Origin: DATAWZ01 sp036266975
Lineage (GTDB): Bacteria; Actinomycetota; Thermoleophilia; Solirubrobacterales; Solirubrobacteraceae
NCBI GenBank assembly: GCA_036266975.1
Contig: DATAWZ010000144.1
Span: forward strand, 1 to 50,788
Direction: 5' to 3'
Length of the DNA: 50,788 nucleotides
In this document: in pieces, positions 42,275 to 50,540 of the stretch
Layout: every line of letters begins with the position of its first letter
How positions within the stretch are numbered: the stretch's first letter is position 1
Made by a program: the position numbers and the translations under genes
Notes under the pieces: generated by a model
What the model saw: only the letters and a program-made list of their open reading frames with translations
Told to the model about the DNA's origin: nothing
Databases searched by the model: none

Positions 42275-42607
42275 ATGAACACCGCGACCGAGCCCAAGCC
42301 CGCCAGCGAGCAGATCACCGAGGAGGTCACGTCCTGGCCCGGCATCACCGCCGGCCCCGGCCGGCGAGGCGAGTACGCCTTCCGCCTGGGCCGCAAGGAG
42401 ATCGGCCACCTGCACGGCGACCACGCTGCGCACTTCTTCTTCCCCGAGGAGATGTGGGAGCAGCTGCACCGGGAGGGACGGATCACCCCGCACCCAGTAT
42501 TCCCCGAGCGCCGCGGCCCGGCGGCCAGGCGGATCGAGAACGACGAGGATGTGCGCGACGTCATCGCGATGCTGCGCCTGATCTACGACCGCCGGACCCC
42601 CGCCTGA
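42275..42607 (+). CDS. DUF5519 (luciferase-domain) protein under SoxR control
   Basis: 110 residues with GGAGGT 4 bases before the ATG. The segment EYAFRLGRKEIGHLHGDHAAHFFFP, then WEQLHREGRITPHPVFPERRGP and DVRDVIAMLRLIYDRR, follows the pattern of small DUF5519 'luciferase-domain' proteins. Their name comes from a domain fused to luciferase in some eukaryotes; no light-emitting activity is implied. Function is unknown. Its promoter holds a SoxR box, so it should be induced by redox-cycling agents. Confidence 0.8.
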   Translation: MNTATEPKPASEQITEEVTSWPGITAGPGRRGEYAFRLGRKEIGHLHGDHAAHFFFPEEMWEQLHREGRITPHPVFPERRGPAARRIENDEDVRDVIAMLRLIYDRRTPA

Positions 42608-42632
42608 GCGGCAGCGGCAACAACGTGCTCGG

Positions 42633-43541
42633 CTAGACCGGCCGCGGGCTGGGGTTCTTGGGCTGGTCCGCGGCGGGCGCCGTGAGCACCGTGGTCGAGG
42701 AGGTCGTCGTGTGGACGGGTGCCTCCACCACGTCGACCGGCAGGCACGCCGCGCAGAAGTCCTCGCCGAACGGCGTCAGCACGATGCTGCGCCGCAGCGT
42801 GCGGCCTCGCCCGGCGCTCTTGATCGCCGCGGCGACCTCGGGCTGGGCCTCGAGCACCTGGTATTCCATGTGGTCCTCCAGCGGCTCGCGCGAGAACCAC
42901 ACCAAGCCGAGCCGGTAGAGGTTGTTCAGGTAGGCCGGCACGCGCTCGAGGTAGCGCACCCCGGCCTGCGGGCCGATCATCGAGATCCCCTGCGCCACGG
43001 TGTGCGCGCTCAGGCCGAGCGGATTCTTGGCACCGCGCACGTCGACGGCCGGCTGGGGGCCGCGTTCGCGCATCATCCGCAGGATGCGCGCCTCGTCGGG
43101 CGCCAGCTCGTCGAGGATGCGCGCGTACGCCGGGTGTGCGGCCTCCTCGTAGTGCACGTCGGCCGACCGGCGGAGCAGCTCGGCGCCGCGCGCCTGCAGG
43201 TTCGGCTCGTGGCCGCCGCGCCGGGAGGGGTGGCGGGCGGATGCGGCGGGGTGCTCGGGCCCGGGCGGGGTGTGGCCGGGCTCGTGGCTGTGGTCGGCAA
43301 GATCGAGCAGCCGATGGGCGTACTCACGCAGCTCGGCGCCGGCGTCCTGCAGCAGCTCGGTCGCCCCCTCGCCGGTGCCGGCCGCGCGCATGATCCGCTC
43401 GCCGGCCTGCAGATAGGCGCCGACACCCCAGCGGGCGGTCCGCCAGGCGGCGCCGAGGGCCAGGCGGGCGACGCCCGGCGCCAGCTCCAGGGCGCTCCCG
43501 GAATCGCTCGGGCGACGCAGCGGTTCAGGCACGAGGTTCAT
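42633..43541 (-). CDS. Abi-alpha (DUF4393)-like protein
   Basis: 302 residues from ATG 43541. An Ala/Leu-rich N-terminal helical part (ELAPGVARLALGAAWRTARWGVGAYLQAGERIM), a charged His-rich linker, then HPAYARILDELAPDEARILRMMRERGPQPAVDVR and RYLERVPAYLNNLYRLGLVWFSREPLEDHMEYQVLEAQPEV, RSIVLTPFGEDFCAACLP. The second half resembles the DUF4393/Abi-alpha family, named for abortive phage infection. The closing Thr/Ala/Pro tail is low complexity. A TACCGT -10-like box lies 14 bases upstream. The assignment rests on remembered family patterns. Confidence 0.6.
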   Translation of the reverse strand: MNLVPEPLRRPSDSGSALELAPGVARLALGAAWRTARWGVGAYLQAGERIMRAAGTGEGATELLQDAGAELREYAHRLLDLADHSHEPGHTPPGPEHPAASARHPSRRGGHEPNLQARGAELLRRSADVHYEEAAHPAYARILDELAPDEARILRMMRERGPQPAVDVRGAKNPLGLSAHTVAQGISMIGPQAGVRYLERVPAYLNNLYRLGLVWFSREPLEDHMEYQVLEAQPEVAAAIKSAGRGRTLRRSIVLTPFGEDFCAACLPVDVVEAPVHTTTSSTTVLTAPAADQPKNPSPRPV

Positions 43542-43617
43542 CGGCGGCCCGGCCGACGGTATCGCACCCACCGCTCGACGTCCCCACCCCCGGCCGTTAT
43601 TCTCGCCTGCCCCAGCC

Positions 43618-44904
43618 ATGCCCTTCATCCTTGCCAGCACCGACTGGCCCAAGCTCATCTCGATCCCGTTCTTCACGGGAGCTATCGGCTGGCTCATCAA
43701 CTGGAGCGGACTGATCATGCTGTTCAACCCGGTCCGCTTCCACGGGCTACGGGTTCCGTGGCTCGCGGAGTTCTCGCGCTTCCTGCCCCGCAAGCTCCAG
43801 GAGATCCCCGGCATCATGGAGGGCGGGGTCGGCTGGCAGGGCATCGTGCCCGCGCGCGCGGCCAAGATGGGCAGCATCGCGACCGACAAGGCAATCGCCA
43901 AGCTCGGTACGCCGGCCGAGTTCTACCAACAGCTCGAGCCCGAGAAGATCGCTGCGCACATCGTCTCGATGTTCGAGCCGCAGGTCCCGGACATCGTCGA
44001 CCGCACGATGCAGCGTGAGCACCCCGGGCTCTGGCACGACGTCCCGCCGCGCGCCAAGCACGCGGTGTACGCCCGCGTGCAGCAGCAACTCCCGGGCATC
44101 GTCGGGCACGTCACCGAGGAGATCGGCACCTACATCGACCAGCTGCTCGACCCGAAGCTGATGGTCATCAACCACTTCGAGAAGAACCCTGCGCTCGTGA
44201 ACCGCATCTTCCAGGAGACGGGCGAGCGTGAGCTGAAGCTGATGGTCGATTTCGGGTTCTGGTTTGGGTTCGCGCTGGGGATCCCGGTCGCCATCATCGA
44301 TCACTTCGCCCACGCCTGGTGGCTGCTGCCGATTCTCGGCGTCTTCGTCGGCTGGGCCACGAACCTGCTGGGCATGTCGCTGATCTTCGAGCCGGTCGAG
44401 GTGCGCCAGATCGGGCCGCTGCGCCTGCACGGGCTGTTCCTGCGCCGTCAGAGCGAGGTGGCCGACGTCTACGCCGGGCTGATCGCCGACGACGTGGTCA
44501 CCCTCGAGCACATCGGGGACTTCCTGATGGACGGCCCGCGTGGGGATCGCACGCGCCAGATGCTCGAGGAGGCCTTGGGGCCCGCGATCGACCGGGCCGC
44601 CGGCCCGGCGCGGGCCGCGGTCCGCGTCGCCCTGGGGACGCGCGAGTACGACAGCATCCGCGAGTCGGTCGCCCACGAGGCCGCGAGCTACACGATCACG
44701 CCGTTTCGCGACCCCGAATTCTCACGCCAGCAGGGCGAGCGGATCCGCGAGCTGATCGCGAGCCGCACGCGCGAGATGGCCTCACGCGACTTCGTGGAGA
44801 TGCTGCGCTCGGCGTTCAAGGAGGACGAGTGGATGCTCTACGTCCACGGCGCGGTGATGGGCTTCGTGGGCGGGCTGATCCACCTGGGGATCTTCGGCAC
44901 CTGA
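43618..44904 (+). CDS. DUF445 family membrane protein
   Basis: 428 residues. An N-terminal membrane helix (ISIPFFTGAIGWLINWSGLIMLF) is followed by DUF445 hallmarks: GGVGWQGIVPARAAKMGSIATDKAIAKLG, a central pair of membrane helices (FWFGFALGIPVAIIDHFA and WLLPILGVFVGWATNLLGMSLIF) and a second copy of the FEPVEVRQIGPLRLHGLFLRRQ element. The C-terminal helix is YVHGAVMGFVGGLIHLGIF. Function is unknown. It is divergent from the Abi-alpha-like gene; TATTCT lies 14 bases before the ATG. Confidence 0.85.
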   Translation: MPFILASTDWPKLISIPFFTGAIGWLINWSGLIMLFNPVRFHGLRVPWLAEFSRFLPRKLQEIPGIMEGGVGWQGIVPARAAKMGSIATDKAIAKLGTPAEFYQQLEPEKIAAHIVSMFEPQVPDIVDRTMQREHPGLWHDVPPRAKHAVYARVQQQLPGIVGHVTEEIGTYIDQLLDPKLMVINHFEKNPALVNRIFQETGERELKLMVDFGFWFGFALGIPVAIIDHFAHAWWLLPILGVFVGWATNLLGMSLIFEPVEVRQIGPLRLHGLFLRRQSEVADVYAGLIADDVVTLEHIGDFLMDGPRGDRTRQMLEEALGPAIDRAAGPARAAVRVALGTREYDSIRESVAHEAASYTITPFRDPEFSRQQGERIRELIASRTREMASRDFVEMLRSAFKEDEWMLYVHGAVMGFVGGLIHLGIFGT

Positions 44905-44912
44905 GCGGCCGT

Positions 44913-44931
44913 CGGCCGGCGCGCCCGGCCG
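44913..44931. terminator. Bidirectional hairpin between DUF445 and DUF1015 genes
   Basis: CGGCCGG / CCGGCCG stem of seven pairs with a CGCGC loop, in the 31-base gap between two converging genes. No T-run follows. Confidence 0.55.
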
Positions 44932-44935
44932 GGGC

Positions 44936-46183
44936 TCAGGTGAGCGGGTTGAACAGCAGCCCGGTCAGGAGCTTGGGGAAGAAGTACGTCGACTTGGGGG
45001 GCATGTTCACCCCCGCTGCGGCGATCTCGCGCACCTGCTCGACCGGCGTCGGGCGCAACAGGAAGGCGGCGTCGAACTCGCCGCCTTCGATCAGCTCGAT
45101 TGCCTGCTCGGCGTCGCGTGCGTAGCCGAAGTCATGCAGGTGCGAGATGTCCTCGTCGCTGAGGCCAAGGGCGCCCTTCAGCAGGAGCGTCTCGAGCACG
45201 CCGGTGTCGAGTGAGCGATACGGCGCTGGCATCTCGGCGAGCGCCGCGTCGGCGATCGCCTGGTCGCGCAGGCGCAGGCGGGCCGAGCGCGACGCGTCCA
45301 GGTAGCCGAGCTCGAGCGGCCCGCTGCCGGGCGGGGGCGCGAGCTCGGCGCGCGCGACCGGCTCCGCGACGAAGTCGCGCTCGATGGCCGCCGCCAGCGC
45401 GGCCCGGCGCGCCTCGTCTGCGAAGCGAACGAGTCGATGCGTCGGGAAGATCGTGAGACCTGGGTCCTCGAGGGCCACCAAGCACATCAGCACGTAGCGG
45501 TGCCCGCCCTCGCCGCCGACCTCCTCGGCGTAGACCCGTGCGGTCTCGTAGCGGTGGTGGCCATCGGCGATCAGGAGCTCGGCCGGCTCGAGCGCTGCCT
45601 GCGCCGCCGCTATCGCGGCTGGATCCTCGCAACGCCAGACACGGTGGCGGGTCCCGTCCGAGTCGCTGACATCGCCCCACGGAGCGCCGGTCGTCGCTGC
45701 GGCGAGTGCGCCAAGGGCGGCGCCTGCCGGGTCGGAGTAGAGCGCGAAGATCGGCGAAAGGTTCGCCCGCGTCGCGCGCGTCAGCCGTAGGCGGTCCTCC
45801 TTGGGCCCGGGGTGTGTGCGCTCATGCGGGCGGATGCGGCCCGGGCCGTAGTCCTCGACGCGCACGCGCGCGAAGAAGCCGCGACGCGTCCGCGGCTCCC
45901 CGTCGGGGCCGACGTAGGACTGCTCGAGCGGCCACAGGGCCGGCTCGTCGTCGCGCACCAGGACGCCCGAGCGCTGCCAGTCGGCGAACAGCTCAGCCGC
46001 GTGCGTGTACGGGTCCGCGCCGCTGGGCAGGTCGATCTCGACGACGTTGTGCGGCGAGCGCGCGGCCAGCGCCGCGCGCTGCTGGGTGTCGATCACGTCA
46101 TACGGCGGGGAGACGAGATCGTCGAGCGGGCTCGCCGTCGCGAGGTCGTAGTGCAACGCGCGCAGGGGTTGGACGTCAGCCAT
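44936..46183 (-). CDS. DUF1015 family protein
   Basis: 415 residues from ATG 46183. It begins with the family pattern VQPLRALHYDLATASPLDDLVSPPYDVID and continues with VEIDLPSG, YVGPDGEPRTRRGFFARV, GRIRPHERTHPGPKEDRL, ADGHHRYETARVY, and FFPKLLTGLLFNPL at the end. DUF1015 proteins are widespread cytoplasmic proteins. The conserved DGHHRYE motif and charged pocket suggest an enzyme, but no reaction can be assigned here. A TAGCCT box on the minus strand (46195-46200) lies 11 bases upstream. Confidence 0.88.
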   Translation of the reverse strand: MADVQPLRALHYDLATASPLDDLVSPPYDVIDTQQRAALAARSPHNVVEIDLPSGADPYTHAAELFADWQRSGVLVRDDEPALWPLEQSYVGPDGEPRTRRGFFARVRVEDYGPGRIRPHERTHPGPKEDRLRLTRATRANLSPIFALYSDPAGAALGALAAATTGAPWGDVSDSDGTRHRVWRCEDPAAIAAAQAALEPAELLIADGHHRYETARVYAEEVGGEGGHRYVLMCLVALEDPGLTIFPTHRLVRFADEARRAALAAAIERDFVAEPVARAELAPPPGSGPLELGYLDASRSARLRLRDQAIADAALAEMPAPYRSLDTGVLETLLLKGALGLSDEDISHLHDFGYARDAEQAIELIEGGEFDAAFLLRPTPVEQVREIAAAGVNMPPKSTYFFPKLLTGLLFNPLT

Positions 46184-46350
46184 TGCGGGCCCGGAGGCTA
46201 TTCGTTCGCCCGGGCCCGGGGTGCCGTCGGCGGTGTAAACAAGGAAAGCGGGAGCGCGCGGGGAAGCGCGCAACTACCGTGCCGGGGCGCGTCGGCGGCT
46301 GCGGACCGGGCGGGGACGTTGCTAGCTTTGGCTGGCACCTGACGAACAGA

Positions 46351-46424
46351 CGGGGCGTGGCGCAGCCTGGTAGCGCACTCGCTTTGGGAGCGAGAGGTCG
46401 TCGGTTCAAATCCGACCGCCCCGA
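46351..46424 (+). tRNA. tRNA-Pro (anticodon TGG)
   Basis: A complete cloverleaf. The acceptor arm is CGGGGCG with CGCCCCG, plus discriminator A. The anticodon stem CTCGC/GCGAG encloses loop TTTGGGA with anticodon TGG at 46385-46387. The T-arm contains GGTTCAAATCC. The 3' CCA is not encoded and must be added by the CCA-adding enzyme. A decayed helix-turn-helix gene lies 150 bases downstream, which fits a tRNA that served as an integration site. Confidence 0.95.
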
Positions 46425-46574
46425 CTAACGAACAGCCTGCAAATCACCATGTTTCCGCGCGGCTGGCGAGCTGCCGATCACGAGATACGAAGACCGTGGC
46501 AGCTTTTCGCAGCGCCCGCCGAATGCGGCATCTCGCTCGGAGCGTGTCGGCTCCGCGCCGCGATGGGCCATCCC

Positions 46575-46850
46575 TCACCACGCTGAGCTGCCGGTGCGGC
46601 CGCCCGCCCAGCGGGTCCAGGCATCAGGCTCCGATCGCCGGAACCACCGCCCGCGCCCGGGACCATCCTGCTCGGACGGGGGGCCGTAGTCGGCTTATGC
46701 AAGCCAGCCAACGTGAGACCCACACACTTGGCCGCCTCGCGTGCTGACAGCCACGCGTCATCGGTTTTGTGGCTGCTGGAACGGTGCGAGTCGCTCCGCG
46801 AGCGCGGCCGCGTGGTCGTCACTCAGGGCAGCGATGTCGACCGGTCGAGA
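46575..46850 (-). pseudogene. Frameshifted helix-turn-helix (excisionase-like) gene
   Basis: Three successive frames on the minus strand give parts of one protein: PVDIAALSDDHAAALAERLAP (about 46850-46760), then DAWLSAREAAKCVGLTL with a helix-turn-helix and GLHK (about 46762-46690), then SEQDGPGRGRWFRRSEPDAW to a stop at 46575. In order they match the short HTH_17/excisionase-type DNA-binding proteins found in mobile elements of actinobacteria. Two frameshifts are needed, so the gene is dead. It lies beside tRNA-Pro. Nothing else is recognised between 46425 and 46977. Confidence 0.75.
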
Positions 46851-46977
46851 GCCAGCTGAGCAGTGCGAGGACAAGACGCGCACATCAGGATCGCACGGTT
46901 GCGTTGCATCGTCGCGAAAACCGCCTGGGCGCTTGACGGTCCCGGTCGCCGGGTGAGTTCTCCGGGCGGCGTTGATC

Positions 46978-48096
46978 TCATTCGTCGACGCGCTCCGATC
47001 CCCGGCGCGTCGTGCGGGCGGCGCTACCGCGAACCGACGCGCGGTTGAATAGCTCCCATCCGCTCCGCGCAAACCGTGCGGCGAGACCGCGAACCGTGCG
47101 GTGGTTGAAGGCGACCAGTGAGTAAGTCGGTTCGCGAGTCATGCCCCACCGCGGGTGCCACGGCTGCCAAGCCATACAGTCGATCCGGTCGATCGCTGGG
47201 TCGTTGCAACAGGATTCGAGCAGGTCGGCCATCAGCACGTTGCTTGGTGAAAGGTTGGCCAGGTCCTCCGCGTAGGCAATACTGGGGAGAAACAGTGTCC
47301 GCGCCGTCGTCACGGTGACTTGGGCCGCGGCGAGTCGGCCATCGATGTGAAGCGACCGGACCTGTGCCGTGTCGGCGATCCGCAGGTAGTCGCGCCAGAG
47401 CCCGGCCTCGATGGGCATGTTCGCGAGTGCGCCTCCTTGATGGGCTTTCCACCCGGAGACTTCCAGCTCGACGAACCGCTCGTACGCTGCGGCGATCTCA
47501 GGCCCGGTTGTGACTACGATTTCCGCGCCGCCGTGCTCGTCGATCTTGCGGCGCGCCTTGCGGATCGAATCTCGCATGTTCTCGGGCAACGCGCGCCAGC
47601 ACTCGCCGAACTCACGACTCGTGTCCAAGACCCCGACGCCACGGTTCGGCTCCACTCGCACGAGTCCGCCACTCGCGAGCTCAAGCCATGGTGACGCGGC
47701 GCGCAGGCCCAGCAGCCACAGGACGTGCCACGGACCCGAGGCATCCACTAGCTCGCCTACGCGGCGTTGACCTAAGACTTCGCGGTCGAGCAAGCCGTCC
47801 GCGTACAGATGTAGAGCCTCTCCGTAGCGCACCTGGGAGAGCATCCGGATGTTGACCCCGGCGGCGCGCCGCACCGAGCGACGCAGGATCGATACGGCGG
47901 CAGGCCGGCCGCCGGCGAGGACCGCACCCCACGCGACGTCGCCCTCCAGTCTCCGTGCGAGTAGTTCGATCCACTCGGGCGTCTGGAAGAAATACGTCGC
48001 GTGCGCGGCAAGGCCGCTCCACGCAGACCGTACCTGCTCGAAATCGCCGCGATCCCCCCGATCACCCGCAAGCGAGGTACCCGTCGCGGATTCCAC
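46978..48096 (-). CDS. GNAT-fold acyltransferase, FemAB/BioF2-like
   Basis: 372 residues from GTG 48096. The N-terminal half has FFQTPEWIELLARR and GGRPAAVSILRRSV. The C-terminal half has NMRDSIRKARRKIDEHGGAEIVV, the core YERFVELEVSGWKAHQGGAL, DGRLAAAQVTVTTARTLFLPSIAYAEDLANLSPSNVLMADLLE, and a late beta-alpha unit. This duplicated-GNAT pattern is that of the Acetyltransf_6/CelD-like proteins linked to cell-surface polysaccharides or peptidoglycan-type transfers. The acyl donor and acceptor are unknown. A TAGGTT box lies 6 bases upstream of the GTG. Confidence 0.75.
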   Translation of the reverse strand: MESATGTSLAGDRGDRGDFEQVRSAWSGLAAHATYFFQTPEWIELLARRLEGDVAWGAVLAGGRPAAVSILRRSVRRAAGVNIRMLSQVRYGEALHLYADGLLDREVLGQRRVGELVDASGPWHVLWLLGLRAASPWLELASGGLVRVEPNRGVGVLDTSREFGECWRALPENMRDSIRKARRKIDEHGGAEIVVTTGPEIAAAYERFVELEVSGWKAHQGGALANMPIEAGLWRDYLRIADTAQVRSLHIDGRLAAAQVTVTTARTLFLPSIAYAEDLANLSPSNVLMADLLESCCNDPAIDRIDCMAWQPWHPRWGMTREPTYSLVAFNHRTVRGLAARFARSGWELFNRASVRGSAARTTRRGSERVDE

Positions 48097-48443
48097 CGCC
48101 GCAACCTATCGGTTCCGGGGATCGCGCAGCCGAGAGCAGGCGCGCCGTAGCGCTGGCGCTCGACGCGCGCCCGGGGGAGGCCGGCGCGCGGGCCCGTCTG
48201 CTGACACTTTGGGACAACGACATCAAACCGCTCCGATCAGTTTCGGGAGCAGCTCGGGAGCACAGCGCGTGAGCGGCCCTGTGCCTGCTTGCTGTTGCAG
48301 TCAGATTGATGCGACCGCCCCGATGGCGGCCAGCGCTGGGAGTAGAACACCAACATGTCCTTCGCGATGGCGCCGCCCGTCGCGTGTGCGAGTTCACATG
48401 AGGGCCCGGCTGCCGGGACGCGTGCGTCGGTCGGTTGGCTGCG
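48097..48443. other. 347-base gap without a supported gene
   Basis: Holds the leaderless promoter box of the GNAT gene (TAGGTT, minus strand, 48103-48108). The rest has short open frames in several phases but no start, ribosome-binding site or recognisable motif. Confidence 0.5.
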
Positions 48444-49283
48444 CTACGCGGTGATTGCGATGCGCGCCTCGATCAGTGCCGCGAGTCCTTCGTCCGGTGA
48501 GGCGCCGGGCGGCGGGCTGATCGTGAGATCGGTGACGCCCGCCTCGTTCAGGCGTGCCGCCTCGGCGGCCCATGCCTGCGCGTTGCCGGTCGCGGTGAGT
48601 CGCCCGGCGATGGCGACGGAGTCGACCGGGCGGCCGCTCTCGCGCACGTACGAGCGAAGCTCCTCAATATGCGGGACTGGGTCGACGACGGGCATCCAGC
48701 CATCGCCCAGTCGCGCGACACGGCGCAGCAGACGCTCCTTTGGCGAGAAGCCGATCCAAATCGGGATCGGCGTCGTCGGCAGCTGCTCGAGCCCGAGGTC
48801 GTCGATCTCGTGGAAACGACCGTGGAAGGTGACGCGGGGCTGCGTCCACAGCAGCCTCAGCACCTCGAGCTGCTCCTCGAGACGCGCACCCCTCGTGTGG
48901 AGGTCCTGCCCGAGTGCGGCGTACTCCGCCGCCTGCCAGCTGATCCCGACGCCGAGCTCGAGCCGCCCGCCCGTGATTAGGCTGACGTCGCCCGCCTGCC
49001 GTGCGACCAGCGCAGTTGGATAGAGCGGCAGGATCATGATCGCGGTCCTGAAGCGAATCGTCCGCGTCGAGGCCGCGAGATGCGTGTACAGGACGAACGG
49101 GTCGCGGTAGGGGAGGGCATAGGTCGGCGCCGGCCGGTCCGCGTAGCGCTCGGGCGCTGCGGTCAGAACGTGCCCGGCGGTCGAGACGAAGTCGAACCCC
49201 GCCGCGTCGAGGGCTTGCGTGACCTCCACGGTCGCGCCGAGATCCGCCAACCAGTCAAGCGCCAGCGCTCCGCCGATCCTCAT
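48444..49283 (-). CDS. LLM-class F420-dependent oxidoreductase
   Basis: 279 residues. GGAGGTGG lies before the ATG. TIM-barrel features of the bacterial-luciferase-like F420 family are AGFDFVSTAGHVL, RTIRFRTAIMILPLYPTALVARQAGDVSLITGGRLELGVGISWQAAEYAALG, RLEEQLEVLRLLWTQPRVTFHGRFHEIDDL, PIPIWIGFSP and RLGDGWMP. The family uses the deazaflavin F420 found in actinobacteria and some other prokaryotes to reduce or oxidise diverse substrates. The substrate here is unknown. No F420 biosynthesis gene is in the window. Confidence 0.9.
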   Translation of the reverse strand: MRIGGALALDWLADLGATVEVTQALDAAGFDFVSTAGHVLTAAPERYADRPAPTYALPYRDPFVLYTHLAASTRTIRFRTAIMILPLYPTALVARQAGDVSLITGGRLELGVGISWQAAEYAALGQDLHTRGARLEEQLEVLRLLWTQPRVTFHGRFHEIDDLGLEQLPTTPIPIWIGFSPKERLLRRVARLGDGWMPVVDPVPHIEELRSYVRESGRPVDSVAIAGRLTATGNAQAWAAEAARLNEAGVTDLTISPPPGASPDEGLAALIEARIAITA

Positions 49284-49699
49284 TCACCCACCTCCGTCGT
49301 CGTTGTGCGCGGGCCACGCTAACGGATGTGGCCTCCTCGGGTCAGACGACTCCTAGGCACGCCGCCGCAGAACCCAAATCCGTCACGCCAGCCCGAGCGC
49401 GGTCGCGTTCTGCCCCCCCGGCCGTCTGTGGACGCTGGCCGGTGGTGTGTCCCTGGGGGCGACTTCAGCAGGGTTCGTTATCCGGACCCGAGTCGTCAAC
49501 CTCTGGCCATCATCGGGCGCGACGGCTACGCCGACTCGGCACCGCGCTCGCCCAGGACGGCGGACCCCCAGCTCTCGGAGCGGGCGTTTACTCCGCCGGC
49601 AACCGTCGCGACCAACTCGCGTTGAAACTGGGTCGCATGGCGCACCGCTGACACCCACCTATACAGCGGCCGCCGGCCTGAGCTACCATCGCTAGCACA
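49284..49699. other. 416-base gap without a supported gene
   Basis: Overlapping frames of about 80-107 codons occur here, but they lack recognisable protein motifs and convincing starts. The right end holds a TACCAT -10-like box (49684-49689), 10 bases before the GntR-type gene. Confidence 0.45.
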
Positions 49700-50047
49700 G
49701 TGATCGACGTCAAGATCGACCGCGAGGATCCGACGCTCCTGCACGACCAGGTCGCGGCGCAGATCCGTCGGGCCATCGCCGACGGCGAGGCGCGGCCGGG
49801 GGAGCGGCTGCCGCCCGCGCGGCATCTCGCCGCCGTCATGCACGTCAACACCAACACCGTCCTGCGCGCGCTGCGGCTGTTGCGGGACGAGGGGCTGCTC
49901 GAGCTGCGCCCGGGCCACGGGATTCGCGTCAGCGGCACACCGCAGCGCGGAAACCTGCTCGAACGCGCCCACGAGCTGCTCGGCTACGCGCGTAGCAACG
50001 GCTACGGGCGCGAAGAGCTCGTGGAGATCATCCAGAGCCTGCCTTAA
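49700..50047 (+). CDS. GntR-family regulator of the short YtrA type
   Basis: 115 residues from GTG 49700. The N-terminal winged helix-turn-helix is typical: LHDQVAAQIRRAIADGEARPGERLPPARHLAAVMHVNTNTVLRALRLLRDEGLLELRPGHGIRV. Only a short helical tail (about 80-115) follows, with no ligand-binding domain, which defines the YtrA subfamily. Such regulators usually precede ABC-transporter genes that they repress, but here the next gene is an unrelated small protein. The target is therefore unclear. Confidence 0.88.
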   Translation: MIDVKIDREDPTLLHDQVAAQIRRAIADGEARPGERLPPARHLAAVMHVNTNTVLRALRLLRDEGLLELRPGHGIRVSGTPQRGNLLERAHELLGYARSNGYGREELVEIIQSLP

Positions 50048-50253
50048 CCCGTGGTCGCGTCGCCTGCCCCGCCGGCGCGGGCGGCGAACCGACCCAACTC
50101 GCACCATCCACGACCAGGCCTTCGCATCTCGTCACGTCCGCCCGGCCCGGCGCACCGATCGTTCGTCCAGTCGCGCGCCATCGCGCGAGAGACCGGGGCA
50201 CGGCGACGTTGATCGGCTGAGGATTGGACGCGATGCCAGCGAAAGGACAGACG

Positions 50254-50457
50254 ATGCCGGATCAACCAGAGGCGACGACAGTGCTCGAACTGCTGTGGGC
50301 AGCCATGGATGCACTGATGGACGCTGCCGAGCGTGCTCCCGCCGATGGCGAGATCGAGCGTCGGCTCGAGGTTGCGATCAGACAATGCGCGCTGGCGATC
50401 ATTCCCGCCAAGGAAGCGGCGCTGCTCGACGACTTCGAGTCGTCGCGCGTAGTCTGA
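50254..50457 (+). CDS. Small protein of unknown function
   Basis: 67 residues from ATG 50254, with AAAGGA at a good distance; an in-frame ATG at 50233 is possible. The protein is a mostly helical, acidic chain (VLELLWAAMDALMDAAERAP, then GEIERRLEVAIRQCALAIIPAKEAALLDDFES) with a single Cys. No membrane helix or known domain is recognised. It is separated from the GntR-type gene by about 200 bases that hold no other gene. Confidence 0.5.
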   Translation: MPDQPEATTVLELLWAAMDALMDAAERAPADGEIERRLEVAIRQCALAIIPAKEAALLDDFESSRVV

Positions 50458-50540
50458 GCCGCGGGCACCTCGCGGCTCACCGAGGATGGTAGAGCCGATC
50501 GCGCGCGCGATGCGGGCGCGCGCGTGGCCGGAGCGTACGG

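Noticed and set aside
48185..48225. Possible insertion-sequence end (short AT-richer stretch with ACTTTGGGACAACGAC)
   Set aside because: No transposase fragment, matching inverted end or target duplication was found nearby.
49326..49651. Two overlapping plus-strand frames of about 100 codons
   Set aside because: They lack a convincing start or ribosome-binding site, have mixed composition and no recognisable motif; each is as likely as the other frame.
50060..50086. Imperfect GC-rich hairpin after the GntR-type gene as terminator
   Set aside because: The arms pair only with bulges, so it cannot be separated from random GC-rich folding.
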